A DNA stretch of 64,000 nucleotides from Chaetomium olivaceum. Taxonomy: Eukaryota > Ascomycota > Sordariomycetes > Sordariales > Chaetomiaceae. Where the stretch lies: the NCBI GenBank assembly GCA_039881045.1, contig JAYWVB010000073.1:62001-126000 (forward strand), written 5' to 3'. The notes beneath the pieces are model-generated. The model searched no databases and was not told the DNA's origin. It was given only the letters and a program-made list of their open reading frames with translations. The position numbers were made by a program, and so were the translations under genes. Below are positions 59,175-64,000 of the stretch, piece by piece; positions within the stretch are counted from its first letter, which is position 1; the number at the start of each line of letters is the position of its first letter.

Positions 59175-62100
59175 CCTGACTGATCGGTGTTTTCAAAGCC
59201 GAGCGGTCGAAATGAGAGACAGGTGTTCCGAATGTTCCAGGAATCCGGGGGCAGTTATTAAGATAAGAGTTGGTCGTGCCAAGGAGTGAGACGTCGACCG
59301 AGTTATGATGACTAGTATTAGAGTATTAAAGAGTGTGGTGAAAAAGAAGTACCGAAAGGAGTGGCTGTGGCTGGAAATCCGCCGACTTGATGTAGGAAAG
59401 AGAATCGGGGTTCTCGAGTGGCCGGGCGGTAATGAACTGTGTCGACCGAGGGTTTCTAGATGATTGTCGAGAATCAGCACCATTCATTCTCGATCTCGGT
59501 CGTATTCAATGCACAACCCCGGAGCGGTGGAGCGGGCCGCTCCTCGAAGATCCACTCCATCAAGGGGGCAGGAAGACAAAAGCTCGCCGTGATTCGGTCG
59601 ATCTGGCCTGTGGAGACTCGTACCGGCACGGATGGGATTCCGGCGAGACTCGAGGCGCGAAAGGGGTGATGCGGTGAAGAAGGGGCGGGATCCCTTACTG
59701 CCACGGTTGCGGGTCGTCGAAGAGAAGGACCGACGCAAAAACGACACAATTCCTGACGCTGGGTGGGAAGCAACGAGTTAACGTGTCCCACGGCAGACTG
59801 TCAATGGATCGCCGGTCGATTAGGCCTGAGTGTGAAAAATGCCGGGGATTGCAGGGAGCACCCGGGTCGGCATGTATCTGCAGAGGGAGCGACAGACATT
59901 GTTCAGTATCTCTGTCCACACGCGAGCTTGTGCCTGAACTGATGACATCAGGGGCAGCGACAGGGCGAGTATGACGAAGGGGGGCAGGGCCAGGCCCAAG
60001 AATTCAAAATGAAATTGGTTTCTCGAAAAATGTGGAGAGCCTCATACCTTCACTCTCAGAGCCTCGGCAGGGCCAGAAAAAAAGGCTTATGCACCGATCG
60101 GGATCATGTAGATGATTCGCGAGTCGTTCTCGGCTCGTGGATCGATGGCAGAAGGGTTATCGAAGGACCCAGTTTCTGGTGGGAAAAATGGATTGGAATT
60201 TCCCCGGTAGAAATTTTACTTCGCGTCGATTGGCAACGGCGACTGCTTCGCTCGAACTCGACACTGGGGTCGAGGTCGAGGTCGGGAGACGATTCGTTGA
60301 GGAACGGAAGCGAGGTGGGAGGGCGTCCGGAACGAAGGGAGCAGCCGTGGGGAGGGCAGGATTCCTCGTCGTCGAACCGAAGAATGCCTGGTCGGGGACG
60401 GGAGAGTCAAACCAGGACGCAGGGTGGAGCTCGAGAAGCGTTGGAAAAAAAAAAGCTGAAGAATCGGGAATGTTTTAGATTCCTAATTCCAGCTTCTCTT
60501 TTTTTGATTTTCCGTCTCTCTGCACGCACCAGTCCGGCCGTGTCCTTATATGAGGCTGGGTGAGCTAGCTTGTCGGGGGCCCAGTTTCTAAATCTCCTCC
60601 TTCCCTCCGTTTCTCGATCTGAGAAAGGGAGTCCTCGGGGGGGGTGTTGGAAGGGACGGTGAGGGAGAGGGAACGACTGGTCGTGGATGGAGGAGAAGGG
60701 AAAGGGAAGGAGAGGAGGAGACGGATATTTGTTCAGGTAGGAGGAGGATGGAGAAGAGGAAAAGGGAGTGGAAAGGAGTGCAGAGATTGGTTAACGGCCG
60801 GTTTAAGACAGGGCCCCCGGTTCGCGACTGGCGGAGTGCTGAGCACCAAGCAGCCTGCAGCACCGACCGCGTACTGACGGGAGCGAGCGAGCGAAGGGGG
60901 GTGTGAGGTACCTCGTCCACTGCCCTGGTCTGGGTGCAGGACCACGGGCTTGCAGGGAAAAAGCCAGGCCCATCCAGGCAGCTCAGCACTCCAGAAGTGC
61001 CAAGAGTCGACCTCGTGCAAGGTCCTGGCTCCGTAAATCCGCTCCTGCTTTCCCCCCACCTCCGTTGCGCAACAGGCAAGGACGGCCGTGCCAAAACCAG
61101 CCAAGGAGGAAGGAGCCATGTCCAATCGTGGCGCTCCGTCGGTCATGAGACGCAACTTGAAGCCGACCATTCACTCCGCGCCTTAGACTTTACTCTGTAC
61201 CGTGTAAAATGGGGGGGAGCGTGCTTCACGATAGGTAGAGCTAAGTTACGCGTCGCGGAGAGCTGGCCGCCTGGTTGCATGGCCGCCTCGCGAGGCAATG
61301 CCGCATTGCATTGCACGTCACTTCAACGACCTTTGCAGGACGGTCTTTCCTTGGAGCTTGACCCACGATTACCACTTCCCTGAGTGGTGGTAGTGAGTGG
61401 GGTACGGAGGTCGCACTCATTCAGGCACGGCCAGGAGCGAACCTCCTGGCTGACTGGAACTGGTGGTGGGCGACGGCGGGCTTGAGTGGACTCATGGCTC
61501 GGCACGGAAATTCAGGCCAGGTGGAGGACGGCAGGGATCTACGGCTGCTTTGGTGCGGCTTGCAGGGCCCTCAGGCACTCCGTCGTCCGTGGTTCACCAC
61601 TCAGAGCGCTGGACGGTGAGCCCCAAGATGCACCGGGAGGTGGACCGCAGGGGAAATCCATCCAGAGACACGGTACCATAGTATTGCACCGACCAGAGCG
61701 TTGCACTTGAGGAGCGTGTTGGTGTTCTTTCTGTTGCGCGGCTGCGTGTCGCGGTTTGGAGACTGGATCCATTGACTGGCGCGATCCTCGCGGATCAATC
61801 CCACACGAGCAGTACTGTACATACAGTCACCGTCGGGTGTTTGGTCTGTCCGTCCCATAATCGCCTTGTTGAGGCGTCGACGTTGCAAACGGGATGGGAA
61901 CGGGGCCTGGCAGACGAGTGTTTGCACAATGGCCCGACTCTGGCTGTGCACAATGACTTTTAGGTCGGTACCCAAGGGAGAACAGGCTTTTTGCATGGCC
62001 CCCTCTACTTTTGGTACTGCATGTATCAAACAACCGACCTCCTGATTGAGGAGGGTCCCGAATTGCGCGAGAAAGCACCAAAACCCGGCTGTCCAGCTGA

Positions 62101-64000
62101 AGCAACGGCAACGGCCAAAACGAAGACCCCGGGTTTAGGAAGGGCTGATTGACACATCCATGAATGTTTTGTCCTTGTTTGTTTGTTGCACCAGTGTGGT
62201 TCCATGATCGCCATGACCATGGCCTCATCTTTAGGCCTTCGGTTCTCCGAGCGAGTGAGAAGGCCATGCCTTCAAGCCTCCTCTCGCCATGGCTTGCTGC
62301 TTGGACTGCTTAATCAACCGAGACGGCCGAGCCACCGAACCCGGGCAACAGGGACGGCACTTGGTCGAATTGCATCGACCAGGACCGCATGTCGCGAAAC
62401 CATACAAGTATGTACAGAAGTGGAGGGTACATAAGGCCAGCTGCAGGTCATCCGGAATGAATTGGTGCCCCCTTTTGGCCGCGAATCGAAAACCGCCATG
62501 GCCGTGTCGCAATCCGAAGAAATGCTGCAATGCACCAACGCATTGTCCACCCGGGACTCACAAACTGGGTTCTTGATTCCAGAGCTTACGTCAGGATCTC
62601 CAAGACGCTCGATTGCGCCTCCGCTCGACTTTGCCTATCGCCCGATGCCTGCTTGTTCCAAAGCAGCATCTGAGGCGCCCCTGAGATCGTGAAGTCCGGT
62701 TCGCACTTTTTAAAACCTACCGGGCATGATAACCCCCAGATAGGGACATGGCTTCCGGCATGTACCCGTGGACATATGTACATTGTCGAATAGGTAAGGT
62801 AGTCTGCCGGCGACTGTGGTTTTAGTTGTTTCTTGCTTTATCAGCCGCTCGGTCCCCTCGTTGCACCTTATGATCCTTTCGATCAAGGCAGTCCAATGTT
62901 CCCGTCAGTTCCAAGATCTGTGATGCTGCGCGTATCATCCATGCTTGGCGTGTTCGCGTTTGATGGCCTGCGTTCCATTGGGGAACCACTGCATCGAAAA
63001 AAGAGGCCCGCTTTTTGAAGGCAAGATCCACAGCATCTCGAAAGTTCGCAAACCTTGCCCACCTGCCCGCTCACATTCATTCCTCGGCAGACATGTGCAA
63101 CCAACTCAGATAAGAGACCGGGTCTCTGGGCCACCCTTTCGGATTTGAAGTCAATATACACCAGCGAGGTCTTACAATGCGATGTCCTTCCCGATACCAG
63201 TCACTGTGTACAAGTAAAGTCCAGGGGCCTGCGGTGCCTTGCCGATGCAGAATATCGGGAAGGTCTGACGGGCCGGCAGCCAATCAGAAGGGCGCGACGC
63301 GTTGCTGCACGACTTCAGAAATCCAATTTAATTATGCGTGTCAACGACGGGTCCCTCCAATCCAGTGAGTCGGTCGGTGGTGGCCCGCCACAGGGATCGC
63401 GACGACGGCAAAAACGAAACCAACACTCAAACTTGGTAACGCGGACGCGCGATATCACGTTTCCCTGTTGCTGCTTTCGTCCGAAGCTGAGAAATCGGCA
63501 AGTGCGTCGTCAAACCCCGACCCCGATCTCCTCTCTTGGCACATTCGACATCACGATGTACATTTTATCTCAACTGGTTTTCATGTTGTATGGCTATCTC
63601 CATAACCCTTGTGTGGATTACACTTCACAGGCGCCGCCGGTATTCCGGTACAACTCTATCTTTGGCTTTGGAGATTGATTGATTGCTGTGCTCCGTGGGA
63701 CATGGCGTTTTGATAGTCGACGGGGTCGAGGTTCAAGCGCCGTGACACCGCCAGTCTCTTCCATCGAACCGGGATAGAGCCTTGCGCGATCTCTCCAGCA
63801 ACCCCAACCCCAGAATATAGTGAGATACTCGGGGTTTTAGGCATCCAGCTTCATAGTTATCGCCCTCCGCATTATTCTGTACATGCAAATGCGAGAGTGC
63901 AGATCCCAGAGCCATGCTCGCCAGTTATCTTGATCGCACACAGTTGGCTAGGCCAGATCGGCACCCCGGCCGGATTTCAGCCTTCCACAACGAAGGTCGA
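59175..64000. promoter_or_regulatory. Long upstream region of the G1 cyclin, no gene recognised
   Basis: No conserved frame is seen in 4.8 kb. On the minus strand a CATATAAGG lies at about 60545-60553, followed by an A-rich stretch, and may be the TATA box of the cyclin; it would give a leader of about 1.3-1.4 kb. A GTACTGTAC motif lies at 61812-61820, the reverse complement of the palindrome core seen at 16141 and 22886. The rest shows nothing I can name. Confidence 0.45.

Noticed and set aside
60009..60563. 184-codon plus frame upstream of the cyclin
   Set aside because: No motif; Arg/Ser/Gly-rich random composition, and it lies in the likely cyclin leader.

Overview
The window is nuclear DNA from a filamentous ascomycete. 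The genes, short introns (about 50-105 nt, with CTAAC/CTGAC-type branch sites), GC-rich wobble positions, CT-rich leaders and interrupted RPB1 tail all fit Sordariomycetes, most likely Sordariales (Chaetomiaceae-like); the species is inferred, not proven. I see no bacterial, viral or transposon gene and no CRISPR array.

Layout. 0.6-3.0 kb: uncharacterised membrane-anchored polyQ protein (+). 3.8-4.6 kb: TMA23-like nucleolar protein (+). 4.8-6.0 kb: THG1, tRNA-His guanylyltransferase (-), divergent from SWD1 of COMPASS (6.4-7.9 kb, +). 8.7-14.1 kb: RPB1 (+). 14.1-26.7 kb: gene-poor, with one tiny Cys-rich gene (20.4 kb, -). 26.7-27.0 kb: short soluble protein (+). 29.0-30.3 kb: F-box-like protein (-). 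31.1-33.3 kb: ribosome-associated Hsp70 SSB (-), divergent from eIF4E (34.0-34.9 kb, +). 35.4-37.5 kb: ACSF3-like acyl/malonyl-CoA synthetase (-). 38.2-38.6 kb: BolA (+). 38.9-41.1 kb: unknown Pro/Ser-rich protein (-). 42.0-49.5 kb: FAB1 PtdIns3P 5-kinase (+). 49.9-53.9 kb: large unknown protein (-). 54.4-56.9 kb: polyQ protein with an aspartyl-protease-like DSGAT motif (+). 57.9-59.2 kb: G1 cyclin (-). 59.2-64 kb: no gene recognised.

Most genes are housekeeping. Several serve expression: transcription (RPB1), chromatin (SWD1), tRNA maturation (THG1), ribosome biogenesis (TMA23), translation initiation (eIF4E) and nascent-chain folding (SSB). They are neighbours, not a pathway cluster.

The strongest unexpected signal is a set of single-base reading-frame breaks in at least seven genes, including RPB1, which cannot be dispensable. 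Most look like one base missing from a C or G run. This is best explained by homopolymer errors in the assembly rather than biology, and anyone annotating this window must allow for it. I found no convincing new multi-gene system. The best biological leads are the tiny Cys-rich gene, the spliced tip of the RPB1 tail, a GC-AG intron in THG1, the SSB/eIF4E divergent promoter, and three uncharacterised large proteins.
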